Source: Streptomyces sp. NBC_01591
GTDB taxonomy: Bacteria; Actinomycetota; Actinomycetes; Streptomycetales; Streptomycetaceae
Assembly (NCBI RefSeq): GCF_035918155.1
Contig: NZ_CP109327.1
Location: forward strand, 2,666,001 to 2,730,000
Direction: 5' to 3'
DNA length: 64,000 bases
Shown here: positions 43,298 to 51,953 of the stretch, piece by piece
Layout: every line of letters starts with the position of its first letter
Numbering within the stretch: the stretch's first letter is position 1
Translations under genes and position numbers: made by a program
The notes under the pieces: model-generated
What the model saw: only the letters and a program-made list of their open reading frames with translations
Databases searched by the model: none
Told to the model about the DNA's origin: nothing

Positions 43298-44542
43298 TTG
43301 ATCGACTCCCTTTCCTCCGACGCTCTGGCCCTGCGCAGCGGCGACCTGCGCGCCGCCTCCGCGGGTCCTCCGCTGATCGGGTCGCTCTGCTCCGGGTACG
43401 GCGGCCTCGACCTGGGCGTGCAGTCCGCCCTCGGCGGCACCCTGGCCTGGCACGCGGAGGTCGATCCGAACGCCTCGCGCATCCTGGCCCGCCACTGGCC
43501 GGGCGTCCCCAACCTGGGCGACATCACTGCCGTCGACTGGTCCCCCGTCCCCCGGGTGTGCGTCCTGACTGCGGGCTTCCCCTGTCAAAGACGTCTCGGT
43601 CGCCGGCCGCCGGGCCGGACTCAACGCCCAGACCCGCTCCGGGCTCTGGCTGCACGTCGCCCGTGCGGTCGAGGCCCTCCGACCCTGCCTGGTTGTGATC
43701 GAGAATGTGCGCGGCCTCCTCACCTCCCCCGCCGGTTCCCCTGGCGACGTGGAACCCTGCCCGTGGTGTCTGGGAGACACCCCAGGTCAGCCTCCTTTGC
43801 GGGCACTCGGTGCCGTACTCGGATCCCTGGCCGACCTCCGGTACGACGCGAAGTGGATCGTGCTTCGTGCCTCCGACGTCGGGGCCCCGCACCGCCGCGA
43901 GCGGACCTTCCTCGCCGCCTGGCCCGCCGGAGACCCTGCTCAAGACGCCGACCAGCAACATCGGCAAGAACGGCGGCTCCCAGCACCCCGCGAAGCGGAA
44001 GAGCGGCGGGCACGGTCCGAATCTGGCCGACGAGGTCGAGTGGCTGCTGCCAACCCCGAAGGCATCGGACGGGATCAAAGGCTCGCCCAACCAGCGGCAC
44101 GGCAATGGCGACATGACCCTGCCCAGCGCAGCGGCGTCGCTGCTGCCCACACTCAGGACCAGCGACACGGGCGCACCGGGCCGTCGCCCCGGGAAGGGGT
44201 GGCGTCCTCACGTGTCGGCGGTAGTCCTGCCGCTCTGGACGCAGGAGTCGCCGGAGGCCGAGGACCGGACCGGCGGTGGGGAGCGTACGCAGCCGCTATC
44301 ACCCGATGGGAGATGCTCACCCGTCCCGCGCCGGACCCCACGGACGCGGGCGGGCGGCTCCGGGCCGACTTCGTCGAGTGGATGCAGGGCCTGGACTCCG
44401 GCTGGGTCACCGCCACCCCGGGGCTCGGACGGCCGGCGCAGCTCACCGCGCTCGGCAACGGCGTCGTACCCCAACAGGCGGCGCGCGCCGTCAGTTGCTG
44501 GCACCGCCCTTCCCGCGCTGCTCGCATTGCGCGGGCGGGTAG
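43298..44542 (+). pseudogene. Second cytosine-5 DNA methyltransferase, broken by several frameshifts
   Basis: Pieces of a C5 methylase occur in successive frames: motif I SLCSGYGGLDLGVQ and motif IV GFPCQ (frame of TTG 43298), then DVSVAGRRAGL...VVIENVRGLL and APHRRERTFLAAWP after a shift at CAAAG (43586-43590), then TLLKTPTSNIGKNGGSQHP after a shift near 43,925, back again near 44,270 (AAITRWE, LTALGNGVVPQQAA) and a last change near 44,500 (PRCSHCAGG, stop 44540-44542). At least three shifts are needed, so it is probably inactive unless the sequence has errors. Confidence 0.8.
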
Positions 44543-44543
44543 C

Positions 44544-44604
44544 GCTCTACTACCGGGTTTTCCCGGCCCGGCCAAACCGCGGTTTCTCCGGATCCTCTCG
44601 GGCA
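44544..44604 (+). repeat. 60-nt intergenic element, copy B
   Basis: Third copy of the element at 36181 and 38357: GCTCTACTACC start, GGCCAAACCGC centre, TTTCTCCGGATCC end. It lies directly after the broken methylase and 31 bp before the DUF4913 start. Confidence 0.6.
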
Positions 44605-44635
44605 TGTCGCCGTCTCACAGATGGAGCACGCCCCC

Positions 44636-45247
44636 ATGCCCGACACCAGCCCGACCTCCCCCGCCCCCGAGCCGTTCCGCGTCCCGGAGGGGAACCTCGA
44701 CGACCTCGCCAGCACCCTCGCCAAGACCATGGCCGAGGTCAGGCAGCACGGCGTCATCCTCGACCGCCTCGGCTCCGAACCCGAACCCACGCCCGATCCG
44801 ACTGACCACCAGCAGGAAGACGGCGCTTCGGCAGCCGAGGCGGCCGATACCAAGCAGGCCGACGGCCCCGCCTCGGTGTTCATCGTCGCCCTGGGCGGCA
44901 AGGCGTACGCCGCCGAACTCACCGCCCTCAGCAACTGGGTGCACCACCTCTTTCTCCCGGTCTACGGCCGGGAGATCAGTACCAACCGCCCGTGGTGTGC
45001 GCAGTGGCACGAGCACCCCGAGGCCGTCGCCCGGCTCCACGCTCTCTGGCTCGCGTGGCAGCAGTTCACCGACACGGAGGCCGGTCTGTCCGGTCCCTCG
45101 ACGTGGCACCGCGACCACCTGGACCAGGCGCTGGTACACCTGCGCGCCCCCGACGGGCCCTTCGCGGCGTGCACGACAAGCGCAACCCGGCCCAACCACC
45201 GCTTGCTGGCCGCCCCGGCGCCCGAGCAGTCGCAGGTGGCGGCGTGA
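44636..45247 (+). CDS. DUF4913 protein
   Basis: A 203-residue protein. Residues 80-190 match DUF4913 of actinobacterial plasmids and ICEs (LSNWVHHLFLPVYGREI, WCAQWHEHPEAVARLHALWLAW, WHRDHLDQALVHL). Its function is unknown but it is tied to conjugation modules. ATG at 44636 has GGAG nine bases upstream. The stop overlaps the next GTG. Confidence 0.8.
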   Translation: MPDTSPTSPAPEPFRVPEGNLDDLASTLAKTMAEVRQHGVILDRLGSEPEPTPDPTDHQQEDGASAAEAADTKQADGPASVFIVALGGKAYAAELTALSNWVHHLFLPVYGREISTNRPWCAQWHEHPEAVARLHALWLAWQQFTDTEAGLSGPSTWHRDHLDQALVHLRAPDGPFAACTTSATRPNHRLLAAPAPEQSQVAA

Positions 45248-46041
45248 ACGACGACCTCGACTTCGCCTTCGATTTTGACCTCGACAAGCTCGCGCCCGCG
45301 GATGCCTCCTCCGAGGAGGAGGAGCCGGACGGGCTCTGGCCCGGTGACCTGAAGGTCCTGCCCCAGCACCATTCCGCTCCCAACCGCTCGCACAGCTTCG
45401 TCCTCGCCCACGACCAGTCGGCCACGTGGGGGATACCCAGCACGCCGCAACTCGTCGCAATCGTGGTCGCGCGGGATCTCAGCCTTTCCACGTTCACTCT
45501 GGAGACGAGCCACCACGCCACGGCATCCTTCGCCCAGAACTGGCTCGTCGAACGCGGCTGCCCGCCCGAGCAAATCGGCGTGGCCGGCAGCGACTACCCC
45601 AAACCTGACGACGACCTCACTCTCCAGGTGGAACAGCAGATCCGGGAGTCCGGCACTCGCTACGAAGTCCTCGACACCCACACCTCGGACCATGACCCGA
45701 GCGAGACCTGGGTGCTGACCCGCGACTCCAGTGCGAGTCAGGCACCGATTCGCGTCTTCCACGAAGAGTGGAACCATGACGCCGGCACATACACGATGCG
45801 TGAGGGCGCCTTCGCCGACATGGGTGCCGCAGACTCCTGGCTAAACGACCGCAGCGGCCCGCTGCCGGAACCGCCGGAGTACAGCAGCCGCAACGGCGCC
45901 GTCCTGCGTGCCCGCATCGCCCGTACCGCCCTCGCCCGGTCGGCCGCCGCGTCCACGACGCCGAAGTCCGGCCTCGACGCCACCCGCACGCCGCCGACGG
46001 CGGGGGCGGTCCAGCGTCCGGGGCAGGAGAGGCTGCTGTGA
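45244..46041 (+). CDS. ICE accessory protein with tail motif, 265 aa
   Basis: Unrecognised. It is acidic at the N-terminus (DDLDFAFDFDLDKL) and then alpha/beta with two related blocks (PNRSHSFVLAHDQSATW; SETWVLTRDSSASQ). The C-terminus has ARIARTALARSAA and ends GQERLL. GTGA overlaps on both sides tie it to its neighbours. Confidence 0.7.
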   Translation: MNDDLDFAFDFDLDKLAPADASSEEEEPDGLWPGDLKVLPQHHSAPNRSHSFVLAHDQSATWGIPSTPQLVAIVVARDLSLSTFTLETSHHATASFAQNWLVERGCPPEQIGVAGSDYPKPDDDLTLQVEQQIRESGTRYEVLDTHTSDHDPSETWVLTRDSSASQAPIRVFHEEWNHDAGTYTMREGAFADMGAADSWLNDRSGPLPEPPEYSSRNGAVLRARIARTALARSAAASTTPKSGLDATRTPPTAGAVQRPGQERLL

Positions 46042-46514
46042 GCCGCGCCCGCTTCGCGTTCGCCGCGCACCCCGACGCCATCGCCGACCTGCGTGAACTT
46101 CCCGACGAGGTCCGGGACTTGGCGCTGCTGGAACTGCAGAACCTGGTCCACGGAAGTGACGACTGCCTGCCGTTGAAGGGCCGCCTCGCCGGCTTCCACA
46201 AGGTCTACGTCGACCCTTCCGTCGCCTACCGGATGGTCATCCAGTTCCGCCCCGCCCCACCGACCTCGACCCACAAACACGAGGTCTATCTCGTCGCCGC
46301 CGGAAGCCGGAAGGACTACGCGGTCTACCGCTCGGCCCACCTGCGCACCGGCCCCCAGCAGGACACCAAGACGGCCTCCGCCACCGAGGCCCGCGTACGC
46401 GCCGCCCGGTCCCGCTCCTCCCTCACCACCGGTCGCCCGACGGCCTCCCCCACAGCTCCACCCACAGCGGCCCACTCCACGGGTGCCGCTTCCCGAAAGG
46501 CCCCCCAGCGATGA
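46038..46514 (+). CDS. RelE/ParE-like protein with Arg-ending tail, 158 aa
   Basis: Residues 1-95 have the RelE/ParE plan: FAFAAHPDAIADLRELPDEVRDLALLEL, LKGRLAGFHKVYVDP, YRMVIQF and EVYLVAAGSRKDYAVYRSA. No antitoxin gene is adjacent; both neighbours are larger ICE proteins joined by GTGA/ATGA overlaps. The tail has ARVRAARSRSS and ends APQR. A catalytically inert or delivered toxin-like protein is possible. Confidence 0.65.
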   Translation: MSRARFAFAAHPDAIADLRELPDEVRDLALLELQNLVHGSDDCLPLKGRLAGFHKVYVDPSVAYRMVIQFRPAPPTSTHKHEVYLVAAGSRKDYAVYRSAHLRTGPQQDTKTASATEARVRAARSRSSLTTGRPTASPTAPPTAAHSTGAASRKAPQR

Positions 46515-47167
46515 CCGCCGACCGCACTCCACTGTCCCGTACCGACCTGGCTGGCCTCCTCACCGAGGCCGCGCAGAGCGTCTCCGCCATCCTCACCGCC
46601 GAATACCCGACGGCCCCCAGCCGCTCCTACCTGCACCCCGTCCTGGGCATGCTCGCAGCCGGACCCCGGGTGGTCGGCGAACTGAACGACCGCCTCGAAG
46701 AGTTCGTGGCCGCCGAGCCGCGACCCACCACCCCGGCGGGCCTATTCACCCTGGCCTCCTACGCCGCCACCCTGGGCTGGCTCACCGAGTCCCTCGCCGA
46801 GCTGACCACCGCAGTCGACCGGATCTGCACCCGCGCAGGCATCCCCACCGAGCCCCGCGATCCGGCCGTCACCACGCCCGACGACAACGAGTTCGACTTC
46901 TCGTTCAACGCGCTGGAGCTCGCGGCGATCCGTACCGCGGCCGAGGCCGCCGGCCTCGCGCCGGACGACTACGTCGCGGTCCTCGCCGAGTCACTGCTCG
47001 CCGCCTCCCGGGTCACCGACGCCTGCATCGAGATCTCCAGCAGCCTGCTCGAAGACGCCGTGTATGTCCTCGACGAGGCCACCGACCACATCTCGGCCGG
47101 CGACGGCCCCGGCAGTCTGCCCACCCTGGTCCGCTCCCTCCTCGCCCGGATGGAGGCGGCGGAGTGA
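46511..47167 (+). CDS. ICE accessory protein, 218 aa
   Basis: Mostly helical, with no recognised family (LLTEAAQSVSAILTAEY..., RIRTAAEAAGLAPDDYVAVL). It lacks the tail motif. ATGA with the RelE-like gene and GTGA with the next gene show strong translational coupling. Confidence 0.65.
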   Translation: MTADRTPLSRTDLAGLLTEAAQSVSAILTAEYPTAPSRSYLHPVLGMLAAGPRVVGELNDRLEEFVAAEPRPTTPAGLFTLASYAATLGWLTESLAELTTAVDRICTRAGIPTEPRDPAVTTPDDNEFDFSFNALELAAIRTAAEAAGLAPDDYVAVLAESLLAASRVTDACIEISSSLLEDAVYVLDEATDHISAGDGPGSLPTLVRSLLARMEAAE

Positions 47168-47997
47168 ACCCCCACAACGCGAACCGGTACCCCGGTACAC
47201 GCCTCGTCGCCGAGAAGCTCGGCGTCTCACAACCCAGCACGCTCCGCGTCACGTACCGCCCTGGCGAGCCGCAGTACGACGCTGCGACACAGGTGATCAA
47301 GGCCGCGTACGAGCTTGACGAGCTGCACGGCCGAGTGCAGCGCGCGGCCCAGGCCACGCGCGACGCACTCACCCCCGTCGCGCAAGGCAAGTTCGACGCA
47401 TCGCGCTCGCCCATCTCGCTCTTCTCGCTTCGGGCCGAACTCCGGCACGTCGACCACCTCGTCTCGAAGCAGAACGAGACGTACGAACGTCTTTACGAAT
47501 CTATCTCCGCGTACCGCCGTCTTGTGCCTGCGGCAAACGTGATTCGCCATTCGAATACGGCAGCCCACGAGCTGCACCAGGAACAGAATTCCGGTCGGGA
47601 CGACGACTGGGCTGTCGCGGGTGATCGCAGGCTCAGGGCACTCGAAGCCGTCGAGGCCGGCGGCGTCCGGTTCCGCCTCACGGGGATCGGCGACGACCCC
47701 TACGTGGTGTGGGAGAAGGCCCAGCGGCAGGACCCGGCGATCTGGCCCCGGACCGTGCAACGGCTGGTCGCCGACGGGCTGCTGCACCACGACACCAGCG
47801 AGAGCCTCTACCGGCCCGGACAACTTCTCTCGCTCACGCCGCAGGGTGAAGCCTCCCTTCTCGCAGCGCGTGCGGCAACGCCACGGGTGTCTGCCGCGCT
47901 CGACCGCAGCCGCACCTCCACACCCCACGGCCCCCTCGCCGACTCGGCCGTCCGGCCCGTTACCGCGTCGGTCGGCAAGCCCTCGCGTTCCCGCTGA
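47164..47997 (+). CDS. ICE accessory protein with winged-helix-like part and Arg tail, 277 aa
   Basis: A helical N-terminus is followed, after about residue 180, by a segment like a winged helix (PRTVQRLVADGLLHHDTSESLYRPGQLLSLTPQGEASLLAAR). The last 40 residues include PRVSAALDRSR and end KPSRSR. It may be a DNA-binding regulator; the winged-helix call is tentative. Confidence 0.6.
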   Translation: MNPHNANRYPGTRLVAEKLGVSQPSTLRVTYRPGEPQYDAATQVIKAAYELDELHGRVQRAAQATRDALTPVAQGKFDASRSPISLFSLRAELRHVDHLVSKQNETYERLYESISAYRRLVPAANVIRHSNTAAHELHQEQNSGRDDDWAVAGDRRLRALEAVEAGGVRFRLTGIGDDPYVVWEKAQRQDPAIWPRTVQRLVADGLLHHDTSESLYRPGQLLSLTPQGEASLLAARAATPRVSAALDRSRTSTPHGPLADSAVRPVTASVGKPSRSR

Positions 47998-48021
47998 CTC
48001 CTTCCGAAGAAAGGGCATTTC

Positions 48022-48864
48022 ATGTCCGCCCCCGTACAGCCTCCCGTCTTCTCCATCGGCTCGGTCGATGCTCAGCGTGTCGAGGGCGCGCTGTCTCTGC
48101 TGGAGCCGAGGTGGACCACCTGGACGGCGATGATTCTGGCCCAGGGGAACCGCCCCATGCGCGTTTACGACGTCGCCGCCCAACTCCCCTTCATCAGCGA
48201 GCAATTCGTCGGCAAGAGGCTGGCCACGATGCGCACCGCCGGGCTGGTCACCCGGGAGGATGCCCGTCGCGGGGCTCCGTACCGGCTCAGCATGCTTGGC
48301 GAGTCCCTGCATCCCGTGCATCGCACCGTGTCGGACTGGTCCCACGCCTATCTGCCGCTGGGCCGGATGCCCGAAGCCGAACGCGTCGAGGACGCCCTGA
48401 GCCGTCTGCATCTTCGGCATTCGACCGCCGTGATCCAGGTCCTCGACGAAGGCGGTCCGATGCGGCTCGGCCACATCGCCGAGAGGGCCGACCTCGGCAA
48501 CCAGTTCGCTCGGGTGCGGCTCGTCCGGCTCCAAGCCGACGGACTGGTTACCCGCACGGGGCCGCGCCACGGCGACCCTTACATACTGACCGACGCCGGT
48601 CAGGCGCTGGGAGCCGTGTACGCGAGCGTCGAGCACTGGAGCAACCCTCTCACCGAGCGGCGGACCTCGCCTGCGCCGCGCCCCATCCCGGCTGCCACAC
48701 GCACCCACACCGGTGTCCCGCTGGAGGTGGACGGCGCCCGTACGGCTGCAGCTCTTCGCCGCAGCGCTGTCGCGCCGACTTCGCTGTTCAGCCATGCTCC
48801 GCAGCCGCAACCGCGAGTGCCGGCGGCCGTGACCGCCCAGTCGGCCCCGGGCCGGTCCCGGTGA
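48022..48864 (+). CDS. Tandem HxlR-like winged-helix regulator with Arg tail, 280 aa
   Basis: Two winged-helix units in tandem: residues 15-105 (RWTTWTAMILAQGNRPMRVYDVAAQLPFISEQFVGKRLATMRTAGLV) and 118-205 (HSTAVIQVLDEGGPMRLGHIAERADL...RLVRLQADGLV). Both resemble HxlR-type domains, usually single and dimeric. The tail has ARTAAALRRSAVAP and ends GRSR. AAAGGG precedes the ATG at 48022. Confidence 0.75.
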   Translation: MSAPVQPPVFSIGSVDAQRVEGALSLLEPRWTTWTAMILAQGNRPMRVYDVAAQLPFISEQFVGKRLATMRTAGLVTREDARRGAPYRLSMLGESLHPVHRTVSDWSHAYLPLGRMPEAERVEDALSRLHLRHSTAVIQVLDEGGPMRLGHIAERADLGNQFARVRLVRLQADGLVTRTGPRHGDPYILTDAGQALGAVYASVEHWSNPLTERRTSPAPRPIPAATRTHTGVPLEVDGARTAAALRRSAVAPTSLFSHAPQPQPRVPAAVTAQSAPGRSR

Positions 48865-48980
48865 CCCGCGTGGGGAGAACCAGAGCCGCCCCTCCGCCAC
48901 GGCGTCCGCGTGCGCACCAGCCGCTCGCCCGACTGCGCACGCGGGCGCGTTCCCCACCCACACGCCCCGGAGCCTCGATC

Positions 48981-49928
48981 ATGCCCACCCCTGATGACGC
49001 GCACCTCTACGAGGAGGTGCTGGTCAGCCCCATGTACCTGGCCGGCTCCAACGGGACCGGAGACGCCGGTTTCGCCCCCGTCGCTCACTGGCCGCACCAC
49101 TACCTCGACGAGGGCCCCTGCCAGCTCGTCGTCACCTCGCCCGACCAGCGGATTCGAATCGGCTGGTTCGGCGACGACTTCGAACTGTGGAAGATCACCG
49201 CAGCCACGGATGCGGTTGCCACGCCCCGCTGGACGGCCACCTTCAACCACGTCACCCCGGCCGAGATCGTCGCCGGCCTCACCACTGCGCTGGCCCACGA
49301 CTACGCCGAGGCCGACGCGTACGACGGCAACGGCTGCTTCCTGGCCAACCCGTCGTATCGCTGGGCCGACGCCGTCCGACCACTGACCGATGCTGGCTGG
49401 ACGCTCGACGGCGGCGCCCAGCGTGACACCGTCGAGATCGTCGCCCCCGACGGACAGGCGGGCGTCCTGATCGACAACCGCCTCTCCGGCTGGGACGACG
49501 AGACCGTCACACTCTGGGCCGGTCCACCAGGCTGGAGCACACGGGCGGAGGCGGTGTTCACCGAACGCACCCCGTCCCACCTGATCGCCGCGACCGCGGC
49601 CGTGATGGCGGATTCGGCCCCGGTGATCCGTGAACGGCACCAGATCGACCGGCGGATGGAGCACCTGGTCACGCTGTCCCCGGTCGCCCCAGCCGCCGAG
49701 ACCTCCGAGACCTTGGGCTCCCGCGCTCCGACTCCGCTCGACGTGCGCCGTACGGCGGTCACCCAGGCCGTCCACCGCGCCACGCGCGCCCCGCGCACCG
49801 CAGCCGACCTCCGGGTGATGGCAGCCCAGAGCCGCACCACGGACGCGGTACACGGCCGGCCGAGCACCTTCGCTCCCGCCTCAGCCACACCGCCGATCAG
49901 CGCGTCGGCTCCGCGACGCAGCCGCTGA
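48981..49928 (+). CDS. DUF317 protein with Arg-ending tail, 315 aa
   Basis: Two DUF317 units typical of Streptomyces plasmids: residues 10-105 (VSPMYLAGSNGTG ... TSPDQRIRIGWFGDDFELWKI) and 125-215 (AGWTLDGGAQRDTVEIVAPDGQAGVLIDN). The C-terminal 75 residues are basic and Ala/Pro-rich and end PRRSR. The molecular role is unknown. ATG at 48981 has GGAG nine bases upstream. Confidence 0.75.
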   Translation: MPTPDDAHLYEEVLVSPMYLAGSNGTGDAGFAPVAHWPHHYLDEGPCQLVVTSPDQRIRIGWFGDDFELWKITAATDAVATPRWTATFNHVTPAEIVAGLTTALAHDYAEADAYDGNGCFLANPSYRWADAVRPLTDAGWTLDGGAQRDTVEIVAPDGQAGVLIDNRLSGWDDETVTLWAGPPGWSTRAEAVFTERTPSHLIAATAAVMADSAPVIRERHQIDRRMEHLVTLSPVAPAAETSETLGSRAPTPLDVRRTAVTQAVHRATRAPRTAADLRVMAAQSRTTDAVHGRPSTFAPASATPPISASAPRRSR

Positions 49929-50053
49929 TCCCCAGGCCGCCGTCGCCCGCTCCGGGCACATACCGCACACCGCGGGCCAAGTGCCCGCCCCGCCGACTCC
50001 TTCGGCCGGGGCCGGACCGTCAGCGCCTGCCTCGGCGCCACGACGCTGAGCAG

Positions 50054-50320
50054 TCAGTCCAGACCTCCGTCATGGTGGGCATCCTCGATGTGGGTGCCCA
50101 CCACGCGGGCCAGCTCCTCCACCGTCAACTCGACCCGGAGTTTTTCCGCCGCACGGTGCTCCACGCCCCTCTCCCCGTCCGGCCACCTGCTCGGCTGTGC
50201 TCCGACGCCCCACTGACCGTCGGCGACCATCGCAATGTCGCCCACCGTCCACGGCCGACCGGCAGCGCGGATCTTGCGCTCCAGCCCGGCTCCGTCCCAG
50301 TGTCTGCTCGCCTCGACCAT
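50054..50320 (-). CDS. Small hypothetical protein, 88 aa
   Basis: ATG at 50320 has GGGGGAGCAGGG directly upstream and the frame shows normal codon bias (MVEASRHWDGAGLERKIRAAGRPWTVGDIAMVADGQWG...). The much longer upstream frame has no supporting signal. It is divergent from the DUF317 gene at 50539. No family is recognised. Confidence 0.55.
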   Translation of the reverse strand: MVEASRHWDGAGLERKIRAAGRPWTVGDIAMVADGQWGVGAQPSRWPDGERGVEHRAAEKLRVELTVEELARVVGTHIEDAHHDGGLD

Positions 50321-50538
50321 CCCTGCTCCCCCTTCGCTGCTGCGCGGCCTGTCGCCGCGACCCACGTACGACAACCGCGTTCTCCGATCCATTCCCGCGC
50401 CACCGACCACCTGCTGGCGGCCTCCAGTTCGCCCACGGCAGACGGCCCTCCCCTGGAAACGACTACGTACTTCGGCGTGCCGCATGCCAACGTACGGGTG
50501 TTGGGAAAACCGCAGGTCAACGAAGGGATCGTCGAACC

Positions 50539-50886
50539 GTGACCACCTCTGCCACCCTCCTGCCCGCCGTCGTGCGCCCCGCCGTGGAAGCCCCCCACTG
50601 GCTCTCCTCCGACCACTGCGCGGGTCCGGTGCTCGGCCTCCTGAGCGCCCTCGGCTGGGCGATCGTCGACACCCCGGAGGCCAACGTCCACGCGACCAGC
50701 CCGGACGGCCGCGTCTACGTCGGCTGGCTCCCCGAAGACCCGGCCGCCTGGAAGCGGAACATCGTCTGGCACGTCCGGGTGCAGCCCGCCGACAGCGACG
50801 CATGGGTCCAGGAGTTCGGCCTCGACACCCCCGCCGAAGCCGTTGCCGGATTCCTCGCCGCCCTCGTCGCCCACTCCTCGCGCTGA
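50539..50886 (+). CDS. Single-domain DUF317 protein, 115 aa
   Basis: One DUF317 unit (LGLLSALGWAIVDTPEANVHATSPDGRVYVGWLPEDPAAWKRNIVWHV) with the PAEAVAGFLAAL end, related to each half of the protein at 48981. GTG at 50539 follows AAGGG. It has no tail. Confidence 0.72.
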   Translation: MTTSATLLPAVVRPAVEAPHWLSSDHCAGPVLGLLSALGWAIVDTPEANVHATSPDGRVYVGWLPEDPAAWKRNIVWHVRVQPADSDAWVQEFGLDTPAEAVAGFLAALVAHSSR

Positions 50887-51030
50887 CCGCCGAACCACCG
50901 GGGCAGGCCGAGGCCGACCGGCTCTGTTCCCTCATCCACTTCGCGAGGAGCGCCCGCTCCTCACGCTGTCCGACAAGAAGGTCCTCCCAGTGCGCATGCT
51001 CCTGGCCACCCGGCCCAGCTATCGCCGCAA

Positions 51031-51162
51031 GTGCTCGTACGCCCGGCGCGCTGCACCTGCTACTACCTGCCCGATCAGTACGGCCGCCGTGCCAAGACCA
51101 TCCGTCGCCGCGCCGCACGCCGAGCCGAAACACGCCAGTGGCAGCGCGACCTCGCTGACTGA
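51031..51162 (+). CDS. Possible small cysteine-containing basic protein, 43 aa
   Basis: The frame reads VLVRPARCTCYYLPDQYGRRAKTIRRRAARRAETRQW..., a pattern I associate with small Streptomyces plasmid proteins (CTCYYLPD plus a basic tail). It lacks a ribosome site; a better site (AAGAAGG, GTG 50990) lies upstream in another frame, so a frameshift is possible. Confidence 0.35.
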   Translation: MLVRPARCTCYYLPDQYGRRAKTIRRRAARRAETRQWQRDLAD

Positions 51163-51305
51163 GCATGGTGCTCCGGACACCCGGCGACGCGGACGCTGGC
51201 GAGGGGCAGAAGGTCCTTCGCGACCTGCTCCGCCTCCTCAACGCCTTCCGCCTCGCCACCGCCAGCCCGTCCCCCTGTCTTCCCCTGCTGCACTTGGAGG
51301 TTCTC

Positions 51306-51518
51306 TTGCCCCAGTACCTGACCGTCGGTCACCTGCTCCGTCAGCTCCAGGAGCTGGACCCCGGCCTGCCGGTCCGCCTCGCCGTCAACCCCGACTTCCC
51401 CTTCGCGCACTACGTGGGGGCGGACATCGTCGTCCGGGACGGCGTGGCGTTCATCGCCGACGACGGCCAGGAGGACTACCTCTCCATGGGCGCGCGCGTC
51501 GCCCTCGCCTGGGCCTGA
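51306..51518 (+). CDS. Small hypothetical protein, 70 aa, TTG start
   Basis: TTG at 51306 lies five bases after TTGGAGG and starts LPQYLTVGHLLRQLQELDPGLPVRLAVNPDFPF..., a compact beta-rich protein. Family unknown. The TTG start is preferred over a distant upstream ATG. Confidence 0.6.
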   Translation: MPQYLTVGHLLRQLQELDPGLPVRLAVNPDFPFAHYVGADIVVRDGVAFIADDGQEDYLSMGARVALAWA

Positions 51519-51610
51519 CCCGCTCCCTCAACGCCACGGAGGATTCCATCTCGTCGCCGCAATCCCGCCCTTCGTCCGTCCTTCCGCTGACCGGCCTGGC
51601 CGTACGTCCC

Positions 51611-51940
51611 ATGCCGGACGGCGTGCGAGGCGCGCTGGTCCGGCGCGTCTCCGCCCGGCCCGACGGCCCACTCGACGTCACATGGCTCACCGCCGGAACT
51701 CCCAGACTTCCCCTCGGCCGCATCCTCCTCCACTGGGAACCCGCCCCACATGCGGGCTGGGACGTCACCGCCCGCCTGGGCCTGGCCACCGCCGAGGTGC
51801 ACCTCGCCTCCTGGCCCGCAGCCCCGGACGACTGGCCGCGCCTGGTCCGTCCGACCGTCCACGAGGTGATCGGCCTGTGCGCCGCTCTCGCGTTCGCGAC
51901 CGACGCCCTCAACCTCTCTAATCGCCTCGCCGAGGTCTGA
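51611..51940 (+). CDS. Small hypothetical protein, at least 109 aa; start uncertain
   Basis: Beta-rich protein (LVRRVSARPDGPLDVTWLTAG, LGRILLHWEPAPHAGWDVTARLGL) with a helical end. The best ribosome site (CGGAGG, 51537-51542) faces an in-frame ATC at 51548, an extremely rare start; the first conventional start is ATG 51611. A G-to-C change in the original start codon is possible. A terminator follows. Confidence 0.5.
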   Translation: MPDGVRGALVRRVSARPDGPLDVTWLTAGTPRLPLGRILLHWEPAPHAGWDVTARLGLATAEVHLASWPAAPDDWPRLVRPTVHEVIGLCAALAFATDALNLSNRLAEV

Positions 51941-51953
51941 CCGAGAGCCGCAG

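Noticed and set aside
50072-50542. 156-residue plus-strand frame opposite the 88-residue gene
   Set aside because: The minus-strand gene has a strong ribosome site and better codon bias.
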